DNA of 64,000 bases from Floridanema aerugineum (GTDB lineage: Bacteria; Cyanobacteriota; Cyanobacteriia; Cyanobacteriales; Aerosakkonemataceae): positions 9,915-73,914 of the forward strand of contig NZ_JBHFNQ010000257.1 of the NCBI RefSeq assembly GCF_041929345.1. The letters are read 5' to 3'. Positions within the stretch are counted from its first letter, which is position 1, and each line of letters begins with the position of its first letter. A model generated the notes under the pieces. That model saw only the letters and a program-made list of their open reading frames with translations. It made no database searches and was not told the DNA's origin. The position numbers were made by a program, and so were the translations under genes. Below are positions 33,645 through 42,682 of the stretch, one piece after another.

Positions 33645-34169
33645 CTAATTTCTGGCAATGGCAGAATTCAGGACAGAGGTATAAGCAGCTTTATCGGGAT
33701 TTTTGCTGTGTTGGGCTAAGATGTTTCCTGTAGCTGGATCGATAATGGCAACTGTTGCAGTTTTGGACTTATTAGCAGCAAAAAATTTATCGAGTCCTAG
33801 CTGTCTAGCTCTAGTTTCCGATCGCGTAGTTTTAGCTTTATCAGTAACATCAAACACTACAAAATTGGCTTTTCCAGCATATTCTCGGCGCAGCTGAGAT
33901 AAGGTAGGTTCAAGAGTTTTGCAAGCGGGACACCAAGTAGCATAAATATCTACAACTACGGGTTTTCCTTGCAGTTCTTTAGCTAATGGGCCACCGACAT
34001 TTTTTAATTTACTAGCGCAAGGATTAGGTTTAGCGGCGCAGGGATTTGCTTGGGCGATCGCACTATCATTTCTAACAGCTGTTCTAGCTGAAGTTGTACT
34101 TATTAAAGAAGCACTGAAAACCAAGCTGCTGATACATAGACCGAGTAATAATGCTGAAGATTTACGCAT
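33645..34169 (-). CDS. Secreted thioredoxin-like protein
   Basis: 174 residues. A signal peptide (about 1-29, ending SAR) is followed by a Cys-containing linker (ANPCAAKPNPCASK) and a thioredoxin fold whose active site is ATWCPACKTLEP. The WCxxC motif marks a thiol oxidoreductase in the thylakoid lumen or periplasm. The gene is followed on the same strand by ccdA, which could keep it reduced. The extra NPC-type cysteine pair before the domain is unusual and might bind metal or form a second redox pair. Confidence 0.9.
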   Translation of the reverse strand: MRKSSALLLGLCISSLVFSASLISTTSARTAVRNDSAIAQANPCAAKPNPCASKLKNVGGPLAKELQGKPVVVDIYATWCPACKTLEPTLSQLRREYAGKANFVVFDVTDKAKTTRSETRARQLGLDKFFAANKSKTATVAIIDPATGNILAQHSKNPDKAAYTSVLNSAIARN

Positions 34170-34250
34170 AGTTAACCTCTGAGTTTTAGTAATGTTTTGG
34201 AGTGGAAGGACGCTATTAACTCAAGTTGCTAGTTACATAGATTGTCGGTT

Positions 34251-34366
34251 AGATCCCCCCTTACCCCCCATACATTGGGGGGATTCAAAGTGTCCTTTGT
34301 AAGGTGTTGCCATAGGCTTTTTTCTTATTCAAAGTCCCCCAATGTATGGGGGATTTAGGGGGATCG
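34251..34366. repeat. Inverted repeat with GGGGGATT/CCCCC arms
   Basis: The left arm AGATCCCCCCTTACCCCCCA continues CATTGGGGGGATTCAAAG; the right arm reads TCAAAGTCCCCCAATG and ends GGGGGATC. About 37 bp per arm pair with a few mismatches, leaving a loop of about 40 nt. Probably a miniature element. Confidence 0.8.
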
Positions 34367-34514
34367 AAAGGTCTAAGCTTATAACTAGCAACTTACGCTA
34401 TTACAGTCAGCAAGCCTTTTGAATGGCTCAATTCTGTACTAACTACTCTTAATACGAAGCAACTGGGAAATTGGATTTAAATAAATCCAAAATTGGATGA
34501 GAAACGTATATAAG

Positions 34515-34587
34515 GTAGGGGCGAAGCATTCAGATCAGAGTTTCTTACCTAACACCAAGATTGTCTGCCTGAATGCTTCGCCCCTAC
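34515..34587. repeat. Inverted repeat GTAGGGGCGAAGCATTCAG
   Basis: Two perfect 19-bp inverted arms separated by 35 bp. This is a common type of cyanobacterial interspersed repeat. Confidence 0.9.
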
Positions 34588-34712
34588 AAAAGCTCTTTGG
34601 GTTGTTAGGACGGGCAAGATCTCCATTTCACAAGATATTTGGGTTTTGTGTAATGGCTATCTTCTCCGCCCATTTGTTGGCTGCAAATCTGTAAACTATC
34701 GAGAAAATCAAG

Positions 34713-35324
34713 ATGATGAATCGAGATTGGTTTGTTAGAAATGATGGGCAATTTGAAGCTAGGGAAATTTTAGATGATGCTGTAGATTTTAGTTCTCCCT
34801 ATCGCCTCTATCGGTTTTTAACGGATGTAGAAGATATAGTGGAAAATATTGCTGATGACTATCAACGACTTCAGGCAATTCATCCTTTGGTGCGTCGTTT
34901 GTTGATTAGTTCTTCTTGGTTACAAGGTGAATATTTGGAACCCGATCCAGATACGGGTTGGGCAGTGCAAATGCTTTATGATGAGCCAGATTTTCCTTTA
35001 ACAATACAAACTGTTACTTGGTTGCCGGGAAAGGTTTCCCCAATTCATAATCATGGAACTTGGGGAGTTGTGGCGCTGATTAGTGGGGAGGAGAAAAATA
35101 CTTTTTGGCGATGTTCTCATGATGAAAAATTGCCTAATTTTATAAGTAAAACTGGTGAGTGTATTTTGTCAGCAGGAGATATTATTTGTTTAATGCCAGA
35201 GGCAATTCATCATGTAGAAGCGATCGCCAATACACCCACAATCAGCTTTAATTTATACGGTGAAACCAATTACCAACAAAGGTTTGAGTACGATCCTTTA
35301 AGCTGTTTAGTTAAAAATTTCTAA
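34713..35324 (+). CDS. Cysteine dioxygenase-like cupin protein
   Basis: 203 residues. The cupin metal motif is seen as SPIHNHGTWGVVALISGEE (about 109-127) and the second motif as PEAIHHVEAIAN (about 160-171). Sequence and length fit the cysteine dioxygenase/YP_ group of cupins that bind Fe(II) and oxidise thiols. Exact substrate is not certain. The ATGATG start gives two choices three bases apart. It faces a pentapeptide gene on the other strand. Confidence 0.8.
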   Translation: MMNRDWFVRNDGQFEAREILDDAVDFSSPYRLYRFLTDVEDIVENIADDYQRLQAIHPLVRRLLISSSWLQGEYLEPDPDTGWAVQMLYDEPDFPLTIQTVTWLPGKVSPIHNHGTWGVVALISGEEKNTFWRCSHDEKLPNFISKTGECILSAGDIICLMPEAIHHVEAIANTPTISFNLYGETNYQQRFEYDPLSCLVKNF

Positions 35325-35349
35325 GCAAATAATCCCTAATTAAAGCTAA

Positions 35350-36339
35350 TTAATCATGCAAACTACCATCTGGCATTGTCGCACCAGTTAAAATTGCCTG
35401 TCGCCAGTCTGCACCATACAAATATGCACCTCTGAGACTGGCTCCTCTTAAGTCTGCTCCGCGCAATTCTGCTACATTTAAGTTAGCTCCCCACAGGTAA
35501 GCTTTCCGCAAACTGGCATTGGATAAATTAGCTTCACTTAAATTAGCCATGTTTAGTTTTGCTCCGGTTAAATCGGCTTCATTTAAACTAGCAACACTTA
35601 AATCGGCTTTGCTCAAATCTGCTTCACATAAATCGGCTTTAGAAAGTACCGCTCCTGTTAAATTTGCTGCGTGCAAATTGGATCTACTTAATAGTGAAAC
35701 TCGCAATTGGCATTTACTTAAATTAGTAGCAGATAAGTTAGTTGCTGTTAAGTTAGCACCACTTAATTTCGATTCACTAAAGTTAACTCCTTCTAATTCC
35801 ATGCCACTCAAATCTACACCGTTGAGTAAAGCTTGAGATAACTTTATTCCCGTAAGCGATGCTCCTTGGAGTAATGCACCACTTAATCTAGCTCCGGTGA
35901 GATTAGCCCAATTTAAGTTAGCATTGCTAAGATTGGCAGAACGTAAATTAACTCCGCGTAAATCTGCGCCACATAAATTTATGCCCTCTAAGTTAGCTAA
36001 ACGCAAGTTGACTGCGATTAATCTAGCTCCGCTTAGTTTGGTTCCTTTAAGTATTGATTTAATTAAAGATGCTCCCTGCAAATTAGCCTTTGTTAAGTCG
36101 GCATTTGTTAACACTGCTTCGTTAAGTTTAGCAAAGCTTAAGTTCGTCCGATGTAGGAAAGCACCTGCAAAATTTACTCCTGTTAATTGCGCCCGACTTA
36201 GGTTAGTTGCTGCCAAATATGCTCCTGAAAAGTTGGCTTTTGCCAGGTTAGCTCTTTCTAAGTTAACACCGATGAGATTGACCCCACTAAAATTTCTTTC
36301 TCCGAGTGCGTAACGTTCGATTAATTCATTAGCGTCCAT
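35350..36339 (-). CDS. Pentapeptide-repeat protein (paralogue 2)
   Basis: 329 residues, nearly all A(N/D)LxX pentapeptides, with the N-terminal cap MDANELIERYALGERNF and the C-terminal ILTGATMPDGSLHD. It aligns end to end with the protein at 29446-30441, so a duplication event is likely, with about 5 kb of other genes now between them. Paralogue 2 has more canonical units and fewer substitutions at the central Leu. No membrane segment. Function unknown. Confidence 0.93.
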   Translation of the reverse strand: MDANELIERYALGERNFSGVNLIGVNLERANLAKANFSGAYLAATNLSRAQLTGVNFAGAFLHRTNLSFAKLNEAVLTNADLTKANLQGASLIKSILKGTKLSGARLIAVNLRLANLEGINLCGADLRGVNLRSANLSNANLNWANLTGARLSGALLQGASLTGIKLSQALLNGVDLSGMELEGVNFSESKLSGANLTATNLSATNLSKCQLRVSLLSRSNLHAANLTGAVLSKADLCEADLSKADLSVASLNEADLTGAKLNMANLSEANLSNASLRKAYLWGANLNVAELRGADLRGASLRGAYLYGADWRQAILTGATMPDGSLHD

Positions 36340-36492
36340 TTCTTTGCTCCCTATTGAAGCCTATATTAATCAGTCTAGATTTATTTTTGCTTAAGAAGCA
36401 CAGTAAACCTACGTGAAATAAATTTTTCACCAAGTTTCAATATAGTTTCTTTGCAAAATATAAATAATTTTTAACTCTCGATCGAGAAGGGT

Positions 36493-37905
36493 ATGATTGA
36501 AATGAAGGTTGCAATTATTACTAGTGTGAATAAAGTTACTTTTGCTGCTACGATAATTTATGGTACTAGATTTTCGCTATTTCTTGTATTGATGAATGCT
36601 TCTGCGATCGCTCCTGTTCAATTTCTCCAACGTCAAGCGGCTTCTCTATTGCTGTACCAATCTGTTTTGGATGATGCCCCAGGTGTGGCTTTCCTCAACT
36701 TACTCCAAGCTTTGAGGCATCGCGATGCAGATGGACTCAGTTACTTACAAGCTTATGGGCAATGGGTAAAGGCTTTAGCTAGTGAAAATCAAAGTTGGCA
36801 AGAACATTTATTAAGCAAAATTCTCCGGGATGAAAATCCTTTTAGCCAACAAGCACAGGATCACAAATTAGCAGATTTACCACCAGCTTTGGTAGCTGCT
36901 GCCAGTCAAGATTTACAAGCATTACAAAGTCTTTATGAATGTAGCGGCGCTGATATTAGTTATTGGATTCAAGAAGCGGCTCAATTACCTTTAGCTCCGG
37001 TTGTTTGGTATTGGGAATCTGAGCCAAAAATTCCTCGATCGCCTGAAGAAATAAAGTTAATCGCTACTTGGCAAGAATTAGAAGATTGGACAGATATTTT
37101 AGAAAATTTAGCGAATTATTATCATGAGTTTGGCACTGGAATATTTGCTGAGTATCAAGCTTTTCGCTGGCAAGGGGGAGAATTAGTTGGGATTTTATAT
37201 CCCGATCCAATTAATTTAAAAGAGTTAGTTGGTTATGAGTCACAGCGAGAGGCGTTAATTAAAAATACTGAGTTTTTATTAGCGGGTTATCCAGCGCTTC
37301 ATGTGTTACTTTATGGGAGTCGAGGGACGGGAAAATCTTCTTTAGTTAAGAGTTTGTTGAATGAATATGGCGATCGCAATCTCCGCCTCATAGAAGTCGG
37401 CAAAACTGAACTCAAAGATTTACCATCAATTGTCGAAAAGTTGCGAAATTTACCCCAGAAATTTATTATCTTTGTCGATGACCTTTCCTTTGAAGAAGAC
37501 GACGATGCTTTCAAAGCTTTAAAGGTAGTTTTGGAAGGAAATTTAACCGCTAGACCGCAAAATGTGGTGGTTTATGCTACTTCTAATCGACGGCATTTAA
37601 TTCGAGAATTTTTTGCCGATCGACCTCGACCAAGTGATAATGAAGAAGTCCATGCTTGGGATACAATGCAGGAAAAACTTTCTTTTAGCGATCGCTTTGG
37701 ATTAACCTTAACTTTTGAACCAGCAGATCAGAAAACTTATTTAACAATTGTGCAACATTTAGCCAATCAAGCTGCCATAAAATTACCGCCTGAAGAGATA
37801 GAACAAAGGGCATTACAATGGGCGACTCGTCATAATGGTCGATCGGGACGTACTGCACGCCAATTTGTAGATTTCTTAAGAGCAGAATTGGCAATTTCCG
37901 GTTAA
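36493..37905 (+). CDS. DUF815 family AAA+ ATPase
   Basis: About 437-470 residues. The P-loop is LLYGSRGTGKSSLVKSLL (about 271-288) and Walker B is KFIIFVDDLSFEED (about 324-337), with VVYATSNRRHLIREFF as sensor region and NGRSGRTARQFVDFLRAEL at the C-terminus, all typical of DUF815 proteins. These ATPases are widespread but have no settled function. The first in-frame start is ATG 36493, but the ATG at 36592 (MNASAIAPVQ) begins the more family-like part and may be the true start. Confidence 0.88.
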   Translation: MIEMKVAIITSVNKVTFAATIIYGTRFSLFLVLMNASAIAPVQFLQRQAASLLLYQSVLDDAPGVAFLNLLQALRHRDADGLSYLQAYGQWVKALASENQSWQEHLLSKILRDENPFSQQAQDHKLADLPPALVAAASQDLQALQSLYECSGADISYWIQEAAQLPLAPVVWYWESEPKIPRSPEEIKLIATWQELEDWTDILENLANYYHEFGTGIFAEYQAFRWQGGELVGILYPDPINLKELVGYESQREALIKNTEFLLAGYPALHVLLYGSRGTGKSSLVKSLLNEYGDRNLRLIEVGKTELKDLPSIVEKLRNLPQKFIIFVDDLSFEEDDDAFKALKVVLEGNLTARPQNVVVYATSNRRHLIREFFADRPRPSDNEEVHAWDTMQEKLSFSDRFGLTLTFEPADQKTYLTIVQHLANQAAIKLPPEEIEQRALQWATRHNGRSGRTARQFVDFLRAELAISG

Positions 37906-37980
37906 TTTTTTTTACAAAATTAGCAAGAGAAGTAATGTAAAAGCAATACTGTAGTAAGCTTTTTTAACAAGGAAACTACA

Positions 37981-38427
37981 ATGGGCTTATTTGATAAAAT
38001 TAAAGGCAGTCGTAAGCAAAGCGACACCCAATTAGGGCCAGCAGAAGCATTTGCCGCGATCGCATTAATTGCTGTAGCAGCAGATGGTTACATTACAGAT
38101 TCAGAAGCCCAAGCAATTGGTACTACTCTATCAAGAATGCAGTTATTTAGAAGCTATCCCAGCGACGTAATGAGAAAAATGATCGATCGCCTCTTAAGTA
38201 TTCTGCAAAGACAAGGAGTAGATGCGTTATTTAATTCAGCAATTGCTAGTCTTCCCCACGAATTAAGAGAAACATCCTTTGCCGTAGCAACTGATATTGT
38301 TTTAGCAGATGGAGAAGTTACAGAAGAAGAGGAAAATTTGTTAAACGATCTTTGCCGGATCTTAGAGATTGAAGAAGAAACAGCGGTTAAAATTATTGAT
38401 GTGATGATGATTAAAAATAAAGGCTAA
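37981..38427 (+). CDS. terB: TerB family protein
   Basis: 148 residues, a TerB-like all-helical domain. Two metal-binding loops read AVAADGYITDSEAQAI (about 31-46) and DIVLADGEVTEEEENLL (about 101-117), the acidic pairs typical of TerB. Some TerB proteins give tellurite resistance, but most act in unknown stress or phage-related pathways. It follows the DUF815 ATPase gene by 75 nt on the same strand, so a short operon is possible. AAGGAAAC precedes the ATG. Confidence 0.9.
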   Translation: MGLFDKIKGSRKQSDTQLGPAEAFAAIALIAVAADGYITDSEAQAIGTTLSRMQLFRSYPSDVMRKMIDRLLSILQRQGVDALFNSAIASLPHELRETSFAVATDIVLADGEVTEEEENLLNDLCRILEIEEETAVKIIDVMMIKNKG

Positions 38428-38445
38428 GTAATTTGACTAATTTTA

Positions 38446-38496
38446 GATTTTAGATTTTTCGTTCTAGGACTAATGCTAAATGAAAAATCTAAAATC
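38446..38496. terminator. Hairpin after terB
   Basis: Arms GATTTTAGATTTTTC and GAAAAATCTAAAATC, 15 bp perfect, loop 21 nt. AT-rich, so terminator strength is uncertain; similar to dispersed palindromes. Confidence 0.6.
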
Positions 38497-38639
38497 TCTT
38501 GCCGAGAACTCCAAAAAGGGCTCTGTCGAAGACATCATTTCCAGTTAACACAGAAAAAATCTCTATCCCAGGTTAGTGTTAAAAACTTGTCAACTCATGT
38601 AAATTATTATAGTTTCAACCAGCGTGAGCTAGATTTGCC

Positions 38640-41600
38640 TTGAGGAAAGGTTCCATTCTAAAAACAAGCTACGAAAAATACCATCGTTACTTTGTGGCTA
38701 TCGTTACTAATACGATCGTCCTAATTTTGACCTGGTTTTTGAAACCTATACTTACGCCAACGCTTTTTGCCCTATTTTATGCCTCAATTACCCTAGCTTC
38801 CCTTTATGGTGGAAGAGGTCCAGGGATACTAGCTACAGTATTAGGAGGAATTACTTACAACTTTTTTTTCGTTTCGCCAATCTACTCTTTAAGTATTTAT
38901 TCAGCCAAAGAAGTATTTCGGTTAGTTATACTTTTGTCAGTGGCTTTGTTGTTGGTATTTATCAGTGCGGGCTTACGAAATGCAAAGTTACGAGTAGAAA
39001 AGAATTTACAACAACTGCGAGAAACTCAGCAGTTGTTTGAAAGTTTTATGAATCATAGCCCGACAACGGCATATATTAAGGACGAAACTGGACGTTATAT
39101 TTATGTGAATCCGACAGTTGAACGCACATTCGATCGCAAGTTTAAAGATTTTATTGGAAAAACTGACTTTGACTTTTTACCACCTGATTTAGCACAGCAA
39201 TGGCGTGAAAATGATTTAGCTGCTTTAGCATCAAAACATGGCATAGAATTTATTGAAACTGCCTTACAACCAGATGGAGAACATATTTATACTGCCTTCA
39301 AATTTCCCCTTCCCGATGCTCAAGGTAGAAAGTTATTGGCAGGTATATCATTAGATATTACTGAATCCCAACGCATTAAAGAAGCATTACATGAAAGTAA
39401 CGAACGCTATCGCATTTTAGCCGAAGGGTTGCCTCAATTTGTGTGGATTTCCGCTCCTGATGGTCAACTAGAATACTGCAATCAATGTTGGTACGAATAC
39501 ACAGGTTTAAATAGAGAACAAACTATTAATTCCGGTTGGGCTACAGTTATTTATCCTGATGATGTAGAAGGGTTAATTCAGCGATGGAATGAAGCCGTAA
39601 TAGCTAAGGAAAGCTACGAAATAGAATACCGAGTTCGCAAAAATAATGGAGAGTATCGCTGGTTTTTAGGCTCTAATGCTCCGATTCATGATTCTCGCGG
39701 CAATGTGATTAAATGGGTAGGAAGTGCGATCGATATTCACGATCGCAAACAAGCAGAAGCAGAACGGACGCAACTTTTAGCCGCCGAACAAACAGCACGT
39801 CAAGAAGCAGAACAAGCAAGAACACAAGCAGAGATAGAACGTTCCAGACTGCAAGAATTTTTCCGTAAAGCACCAGCATTAATTGCTGTTACTAAAGGAC
39901 GGGATCATGTTTATGAATTTGTGAATACTGCTCATCAAGAAGTTGTAGGTCGTTCGGAAACTGAATTAATTGGTAAACCAATCAAAGAAGTGTTTCCCGA
40001 ATTGCAGGGACAGGGTTTTTTTGAAGCCTTGGATGAAGTTTATCAGACTGGAATTCCTTTTGTGGCAGATGAAATGCCTGCTGTTTACGATCGCTATCAT
40101 AACGGCACATTTTATCAAGCTTTTTTCAATTGTGTTTACCAACCTTTATGGAATACTGCTGGCGAAGTTGAAGGTGTATTGCTTCATGGTATAGAGGTGA
40201 CAGAACAAGTATTAGCCAGACAAAGAACTGAGGAATTACTGAAACAATTAGAGTCAGAAAGAGGACTTTTAGAAGCAGTTTTACAACAAATGCCGGGAGG
40301 AGTAATTATTGCTGAAGCTCCTTCCGGTAAGTTAATTTTAGGTAACAAACAAGTAGAAGAAATTTGGCGAACACCGTTTATTCCTTCTGATAATGTTGAA
40401 CAATACTGTCAGTATCTCGGCTTTCATCTTGATGGTAAATTATATCAACCAGAAGAATGGCCTCTAGCTCGTTCTCTGACTACAGGTGAAATTGTTACAG
40501 GCGAAGAGATTAAGATTTTGCGGGGTGATGATAGTTATGGTTTTATTGAGGTGAGTTCAGCACCAATTTGCGATGGCACTGGCAAAATTGTTGCAGGTGT
40601 GGTAACTTTCCACGATATTACCGATCGGAAACTGGCGGAAAAAGAGCGAGAACAACTGTTAGCGCGAGAGCAAGCTGCTAGAGAACAATCAGAAGCCGCT
40701 AACCGAACAAAAGATGAGTTTTTAGCAGTACTTTCTCATGAATTGCGATCGCCTTTAAATCCGATTTTAGGCTGGGCAAAATTATTAAGAACGCGGCAAT
40801 TAGATCAGACGAAAACTGCTCAAGCATTAGAAACAATTGAGCGCAATGCTAAACTACAAGCTCAGTTAGTCGAAGATTTATTAGATGTTTCCCGAATTTT
40901 GCGCGGCAAGCTCAGTTTAAATATAAGTCCTGTAAATTTAGCTAATGTAATTGAAGCCGCGATAGAAACAGTTCGTTTAGCAGCAGTTGCTAAATCTATC
41001 CAGATTGAAACAATTTTTTCAAATGATGTTGGCTTAGTTACAGGTGATGCTAACCGACTGCAACAAGTAATTTGGAATTTGCTTTCAAATGCAGTCAAAT
41101 TTACCCAAATTGGCGGCGAAGTAGAAGTAAGATTAGCAAAAGTTAATCATCAAGCGCAAATCCAAGTAATTGATAATGGTAAAGGAATTAAACCTGATTT
41201 TCTCCCATTCGTTTTTGATTATTTCCGCCAAGCTGACAGCACTACAACTCGGAAATTTGGCGGTTTAGGTTTGGGATTAGCGATCGTCCGTCAAGTAGTA
41301 GAATTACATGGCGGAACTGTATTTGCCGCAAGTGAAGGAGAAGGTAAAGGCGCAACTTTTACTGTTAAATTGCCCCTATTGAATCGGGGAAATAAAATCA
41401 TAGAAGTGAAAAACGATAGCGATTCATCAATTAATGTTAATGCTTCACCTTTGGCAGGCGTAAAAATTTTATTAGTAGATGATGAAGCAGATGTCAGACA
41501 ATTAATTAGTTTTGTTTTAGAAGAATATGGCGCAACAATAACAGTAGCATCATCAGCAAAAGAAGCGTTAACAGCATTTAATGAATCGGTTCCCGATATT

Positions 41601-41852
41601 TTAGTTAGTGATATTGGAATGCCGGAAATGGATGGTTATATGTTAATGGAAAAATTGCGCTCTTTACCAGCAGAAAAAGGTGGAGAAGTTCCCGCGATCG
41701 CACTTACCGCCTACGCCGGAGAAGTGAACGAACAAAAAGCACTCTCTAGCGGCTTTCAAAAACACATTGCTAAACCCGTAGAACCCGAAGTATTAATGCA
41801 AGCAATTTCCAGTTTGGTTAAACCTACTCATCTGGGCCAACATATCCTTTAA
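38640..41852 (+). CDS. Hybrid sensor histidine kinase with KdpD-like membrane domain, four PAS domains and receiver
   Basis: 1070 residues. A DUF4118/KdpD-type bundle of membrane helices (about 15-110) is followed by PAS domains at about 125-240 (YIYVNPTVERTF), 255-375 (LEYCNQCWYEYTG), 410-530 and 545-660, a HisKA domain with H-box LSHELRSPLNP (His700), HATPase (NLLSNAVKFT, GLGLGLAIV) and a C-terminal receiver (VDDEADV; Asp991 in VSDIGMPEMDG). A membrane-bound, multi-input phosphorelay kinase is predicted. The start is uncertain: TTG at 38640 is the first possible codon and has no good Shine-Dalgarno. No separate output regulator is adjacent. Confidence 0.92.
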   Translation: MRKGSILKTSYEKYHRYFVAIVTNTIVLILTWFLKPILTPTLFALFYASITLASLYGGRGPGILATVLGGITYNFFFVSPIYSLSIYSAKEVFRLVILLSVALLLVFISAGLRNAKLRVEKNLQQLRETQQLFESFMNHSPTTAYIKDETGRYIYVNPTVERTFDRKFKDFIGKTDFDFLPPDLAQQWRENDLAALASKHGIEFIETALQPDGEHIYTAFKFPLPDAQGRKLLAGISLDITESQRIKEALHESNERYRILAEGLPQFVWISAPDGQLEYCNQCWYEYTGLNREQTINSGWATVIYPDDVEGLIQRWNEAVIAKESYEIEYRVRKNNGEYRWFLGSNAPIHDSRGNVIKWVGSAIDIHDRKQAEAERTQLLAAEQTARQEAEQARTQAEIERSRLQEFFRKAPALIAVTKGRDHVYEFVNTAHQEVVGRSETELIGKPIKEVFPELQGQGFFEALDEVYQTGIPFVADEMPAVYDRYHNGTFYQAFFNCVYQPLWNTAGEVEGVLLHGIEVTEQVLARQRTEELLKQLESERGLLEAVLQQMPGGVIIAEAPSGKLILGNKQVEEIWRTPFIPSDNVEQYCQYLGFHLDGKLYQPEEWPLARSLTTGEIVTGEEIKILRGDDSYGFIEVSSAPICDGTGKIVAGVVTFHDITDRKLAEKEREQLLAREQAAREQSEAANRTKDEFLAVLSHELRSPLNPILGWAKLLRTRQLDQTKTAQALETIERNAKLQAQLVEDLLDVSRILRGKLSLNISPVNLANVIEAAIETVRLAAVAKSIQIETIFSNDVGLVTGDANRLQQVIWNLLSNAVKFTQIGGEVEVRLAKVNHQAQIQVIDNGKGIKPDFLPFVFDYFRQADSTTTRKFGGLGLGLAIVRQVVELHGGTVFAASEGEGKGATFTVKLPLLNRGNKIIEVKNDSDSSINVNASPLAGVKILLVDDEADVRQLISFVLEEYGATITVASSAKEALTAFNESVPDILVSDIGMPEMDGYMLMEKLRSLPAEKGGEVPAIALTAYAGEVNEQKALSSGFQKHIAKPVEPEVLMQAISSLVKPTHLGQHIL

Positions 41853-41855
41853 AAA

Positions 41856-41915
41856 GGTACGTTGTTGCGCTTTAGCGCTACTGGGATAAGAGCGAAGACA
41901 GCGCAACAACGTACC
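41856..41915. repeat. Palindromic repeat GGTACGTTGTTGCGCT, copy 1
   Basis: Perfect 16-bp arms GGTACGTTGTTGCGCT / AGCGCAACAACGTACC around a 28-nt loop, 3 nt after the hybrid kinase stop, where it may serve as a terminator. Related copies lie at 45650-45701 and at the right edge from 63797. Confidence 0.85.
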
Positions 41916-42144
41916 TAGAAAATTTACTAAGTATTATTGCTTGTCAGTTATTTTCGGGATTCCTCTGGAAAAATAACGGCTCGAATTGGTGCAAAAGTTG
42001 TTCCGAAGTGCTACAATGACAGAAGAGAATTAAATATCGGTTGCAGCATTTGTTTTTAGCATTAACTAGTTTCCAAGTTTTTCCATTGACAGACTTCTCT
42101 CCGAAATTTCACTCTCCCCATTCCTTAAATTTTGGAGAAAATCT

Positions 42145-42435
42145 ATGTCAATCTATGTAGGCAATCTGTCATATAACGTTACAGAAGCCGATCTAACATC
42201 TGTATTTACAGAATATGGATCAGTAAAGCGAGTTCAGCTACCCACCGATCGCGAAACAGGTCGGGTTCGTGGCTTCGGTTTCGTGGAAATGAGTGCCGAT
42301 GCTGAAGAAGCCGCTGCCATTGAAGCACTTGATGGCGCAGAGTGGATGGGTCGTGATTTAAAGGTTAATAAAGCAAAACCTCGTGAAGAACGCAGTGGTT
42401 CATTTGGTGGTGGACGTAGAAATAATCGCTACTAA
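42145..42435 (+). CDS. rbp: RRM-type RNA-binding protein (cyanobacterial Rbp)
   Basis: 96 residues: one RNA recognition motif with RNP2 IYVGNL (3-8) and RNP1 RGFGFVEM (42-49), then a short Gly/Arg tail (GSFGGGRRNNRY). This is the layout of the cyanobacterial Rbp family, which binds RNA, is induced by cold in several species and helps to place certain mRNAs near thylakoids. The 225 nt upstream could form the long leader typical of cold-induced rbp genes. AATTTTGGAGAAAATCT gives the ribosome site. Confidence 0.95.
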   Translation: MSIYVGNLSYNVTEADLTSVFTEYGSVKRVQLPTDRETGRVRGFGFVEMSADAEEAAAIEALDGAEWMGRDLKVNKAKPREERSGSFGGGRRNNRY

Positions 42436-42438
42436 ATT

Positions 42439-42654
42439 AGGACTTACGCAAAGCCTCTATAAGTAGGGTGCGAAGCGACACTAGAGATAGACCAGTATAA
42501 ATTTAAAAGGTTCAGGCATTTCTGTCTGACCCTTTTTTTACTAGCAACTTACAACAACTGTATCAGGACTTACGGAGCGACGCTAAATATGGTGGAATGG
42601 TGCGTTACACGCTTAGTTAACGCACCCTACGGAATTAGGCTTTGCGTAAGTCCT
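42439..42654. repeat. 216-bp element with 18-bp terminal inverted repeats
   Basis: Ends AGGACTTACGCAAAGCCT and AGGCTTTGCGTAAGTCCT are exact complements. Inside are a partial second end (AGGACTTACGGAGCG, about 42566), and GGTGCGTTACACGC/GTTAACGCACCCTAC. There is no transposase frame, so it is MITE-like, perhaps with one element nested in another. Confidence 0.85.
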
Positions 42655-42682
42655 GTGTGTAAAAGATGTTGAATTATTTAGT

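Larger units (their letters stand above)
34170..34712. other. Repeat-filled intergenic region
   Basis: 543 nt upstream of both the thioredoxin-like gene and the cupin gene. It holds two long inverted repeats (34251-34366 and 34515-34587). A 65-codon frame at 34497-34694 runs through one of them and is not credible as a gene. Confidence 0.7.

Noticed and set aside
34497..34694. 65-codon frame beginning MRNVYKVGAKHSDQ
   Set aside because: It runs through both arms of a dispersed inverted repeat (34515-34587) and has no ribosome site or family resemblance.
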